Shown: piece after piece, positions 63,070 to 64,000 of the stretch
Layout of the letters: the number at the start of each line of letters is the position of its first letter
Numbering within the stretch: position 1 is the first letter of the stretch
Origin: Chamaelirium japonicum
Lineage: Eukaryota; Streptophyta; Magnoliopsida; Liliales; Melanthiaceae
Assembly (NCBI GenBank): GCA_947650365.1
Contig: OX393553.1
Span: 68,634,216-68,698,215 of the forward strand
Direction of reading: 5' to 3'
Length of the DNA stretch: 64,000 nucleotides
Notes under the pieces: model-generated
Seen by the model: the letters and a program-made list of their open reading frames with translations, nothing else
The model's database searches: none
Told to the model about the DNA's origin: nothing
Made by a program: the position numbers and the translations under genes

Positions 63070-64000
63070 CATAGTAGCTTCGCGCCACGCTGCAGTCTAG
63101 GTCGTCGGCGACCATAGAACGGGTTGCAGCATATTTATCTCAAATTAAAACCAGCAGATCGAAAAATTGGCAGTTTTTTTGCATTTCAATGGCCTGTACT
63201 CAAATAGAAATTGAAAAAAGAAAAAGAAAAGAAAAAAATCCCTCTTGCAGTATAAAGAATAGACATTCGAAGATGCTCACCTCTCAAGCACCATGGTTGC
63301 AATATTTTCCTTCAACAAAGGTCCACCGAGCCGCAATCTTCGCTCAAATGTGTGGTCCCCAGTGCCTTTAAAACTACAAACATGTCATTTGTGGTGATGA
63401 AACAGAAAATCCCTCCACAAAAACACAAGTGCACACATAGGAAAAAGGAATTCCATGAGAAGCATTGTCTACATTTAATCCTAATCACTGAATGTACCAG
63501 ATAGGTGATAAGTAGGCTCTACCTGTGCTGTACTCTATTGGAAGAGTTCAAGCACAGGAGAGAGAAAATCAGTGACAACTCCAATATGCCACAAGCAATT
63601 GACAATCTTGTTGGGTGAAGAAAAACCAACCCGGAAATCTGAAATTTGCAGGGATGCTTCGAGTGGGCCACAATTCCAGTTTAAACATGTCTTTTCAGGC
63701 ATTAAAATGACAGGCAAAATGCATGGTGGAAAGATTGAAACAGAGATTGGCAAACTTGAAACGGAGACTTTATGTGCAAGTGGTGCACTCGCCCTCGCCA
63801 TCATCATCATCATCCAAGCAGTATCCCATTAATATGGGACTGACTATGGATCACAACACTAATTCAGAACACTCCACAAGACATTTGATAGGAATTTTCA
63901 ATAAGAAGGTTCTTGAATCTTCAATGGGCTAGCAACTTGAAGGTGAACACAATTCAAAGCAATTAGTAATGGGTTATAAACTCCAAGGCAATCGACAATA
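63070..64000. other. Flanking DNA with one possible exon
   Basis: A minus-strand frame at 63535-63813 (LNWNCGPLEASLQISDFRVG, IVNCLWHIGVVTDFLSPVLE) is protein-like and ends in TAG, so it could be the last exon of a gene lying to the right. No family is recognised and no acceptor was fixed. Confidence 0.3.

Overview
The window looks like flowering-plant nuclear DNA. It holds two intron-containing plant genes, both on the minus strand: a plastid NDH-complex assembly factor (CRR6-like) and a glycerol-3-phosphate transporter (G3Pp/SLC37-like). Almost everything else is transposable elements and tandem repeats: Ty1/copia and Ty3/gypsy-type LTR elements, L1- and RTE-type LINE remnants, Mutator-like, hAT-like and PIF/Harbinger-like TIR elements, Helitron-like tandem units and long microsatellites. 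I saw no tRNA or rRNA gene, no CRISPR array, no bacterial-type operon and no gene system I would call new. The species cannot be named from sequence alone.

Layout. 1-5 kb: intergenic DNA with a long GA microsatellite, a poly-A-tailed retroposon with target duplications, a tandem array of Helitron-like units and a hAT-type MITE. 5-18 kb: an array built from a LINE reverse-transcriptase fragment, a young, nearly intact gag-only LTR element of about 10 kb (TR-GAG type, minus strand), and a tandem segmental duplication whose two copies each carry insertions the other lacks. 18-24.7 kb: LINE RNase H remnant, MITEs and a dense palindromic MITE. 24.8-41.5 kb: CRR6. Exons 2-4 lie at 24.8-25.5 kb and exon 1 at 41.3-41.5 kb, so intron 1 is about 15.8 kb and holds a nearly intact copia element with 128-bp LTRs, a second, outer copia-like fragment, a third degenerate copia element nested inside it and a LINE remnant. 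41.6-45.4 kb: a MITE just upstream of CRR6, then three-level nesting (Mutator-like > hAT-like > gypsy-type solo LTR). 45.9-46.4 kb: an unidentified ORF. 47.8-62.1 kb: the transporter gene. Its two coding exons are separated by a 12.9-kb intron holding a truncated copia element, several TIR elements, an RTE-type LINE remnant and a broken duplicate of part of exon 1. 62.1-64 kb: 5' flank with imperfect repeats and no confident gene.

Both genes act in plastid or phosphate metabolism but nothing shows they are functionally linked; their shared feature is that one intron in each has become a transposon reservoir while phase-compatible splice sites and reading frames remain. All boundaries, identities and counts were read by eye.
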